5,883 bases of DNA from Candidatus Parcubacteria bacterium (GTDB lineage: Bacteria; Patescibacteriota; Patescibacteriia; UBA1558; GWA2-36-10): contig DAOVVF010000036.1 in the NCBI GenBank assembly GCA_030632225.1, positions 1-5,883 of the forward strand. Direction: 5' to 3'. Shown piece by piece: positions 5,506-5,883 of the stretch (position 1 is its first letter; each line of letters begins with the position of its first letter). The notes beneath the pieces were generated by a model. The model saw only the letters and a program-made list of their open reading frames with translations, ran no database searches and was not told the DNA's origin. Made by a program: the position numbers and the translations under genes.

Positions 5506-5883
5506 TTATTTAACTTCTAATGTAGCTATAATCTGAGGTAGAATATCATCTAAAGCTTCATAAGCCACTCCTTCATTCCAAGGTATAAAGAATAATACTA
5601 GAGAATCTCCATTTGTTTCATTAAAAACTTCAACAGCATAAGCTGGTCCTTTATCTCTTTCTTCTGCTTGCCAATTATTATCAGCTTCTTTCCTGACTTC
5701 TGTCATATTTAACTTATAATAAGACAAACCATTACTATTAGTTCCTTCTTCTACTATGGCCACATCTTCACAATATACAGTACCAGTACGTCCATCAGCA
5801 GCACAAGATTTATCAATTTCATTTATAACAAACTGTCTAAGAGAAGTCTTAGACCTATCTGCTAAAGCAGTACCTCTTTGTCT
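5506..5883 (-). CDS. Protein of unknown function, 5' end outside the window
   Basis: The minus-strand frame is open from the right edge to TAA at 5508-5506, giving 125 visible residues and no start. An internal GTG at 5763 could be read as a start for 85 residues. The frame stays open for all 40 codons upstream of it, with plausible protein sequence, so the gene very probably begins outside the window. Visible features are two cysteines (visible residues 27 and 38, SCAADGRTGTVYC), which could form a disulfide, a polar middle, a hydrophobic strand SLVLFFIPW, and a final helix and strand DDILPQIIATLEVK. This ending resembles the ILQTFKFI ending of the downstream protein's domain, so the two may be related. 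I cannot assign a function. It is five bases from the next gene and likely in the same operon. Confidence 0.7.
   Translation of the reverse strand, partial: RQRGTALADRSKTSLRQFVINEIDKSCAADGRTGTVYCEDVAIVEEGTNSNGLSYYKLNMTEVRKEADNNWQAEERDKGPAYAVEVFNETNGDSLVLFFIPWNEGVAYEALDDILPQIIATLEVK

Noticed and set aside
5506..5763. An 85-residue gene starting at the GTG at 5763
   Set aside because: The frame is open for all 40 codons from the GTG to the window edge and gives natural-looking protein, so the GTG is most likely an internal valine codon.
1..5883. Alternative genetic code (UGA as Gly)
   Set aside because: All genes read full length in the standard code and end in TAA, and no in-frame TGA is needed or found.

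Overview
The window is AT-rich (about 34% G+C from sampled lines), gene-dense bacterial chromosome. Every complete gene starts with ATG and all ten visible stop codons are TAA. No ORF is interrupted by TGA, so the code looks standard. The compact layout, the style of SecE, L1 and Pth, the absence of Shine-Dalgarno sequences, and a membrane-anchored domain of the kind often seen in candidate-phyla-radiation genomes suggest a Patescibacteria/Parcubacteria-like organism. This placement is inference from gene style; nothing in the window proves it.

Layout. On the plus strand, the C-terminal end of the ribosome-assembly GTPase Der (2-130) is followed after one base by peptidyl-tRNA hydrolase pth (132-695). 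All other genes are on the minus strand. Read in their direction of transcription they form two units. The first unit enters from the right edge. It has an incomplete protein of unknown function (5883-5506) and then a membrane-anchored protein with an eight-cysteine C-terminal tail (5500-4676), and ends at a rho-independent terminator (4625-4650). The second unit starts at a well-formed promoter (-35 at 4609-4614, extended -10 at 4586-4591) and runs secE, nusG, rplK, rplA, a CDP-alcohol phosphatidyltransferase and an M17 leucyl aminopeptidase (pepA). It ends in a bidirectional terminator shared with the convergent pth. secE is only 59 codons and is easily missed by ORF finders.

How the genes work together. 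The second unit is the classical secE-nusG-rplK-rplA cluster (protein export, transcription elongation, large-subunit L1 stalk and GTPase centre). Where rplJ and rplL would usually follow, it carries a lipid-headgroup enzyme and a peptidase. The rplK-rplA spacer contains an RNA structure closely resembling the binding site of ribosomal protein L1, which suggests autogenous control of rplA. The predicted mRNA 5' end falls next to a stem-loop. der and pth both serve translation.

The genes are mostly core housekeeping, and I see no undescribed multi-gene system, mobile element, CRISPR array, tRNA or rRNA. The least explained part is the right-hand pair of putative envelope proteins. The most informative non-coding signals are the L1-type leader, the terminator embedded in the end of pth, and the secE promoter with its 5' hairpin. 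No gene-free stretch exceeds 300 bases. The longest is 4541-4675, filled by the promoter, hairpin and terminator.
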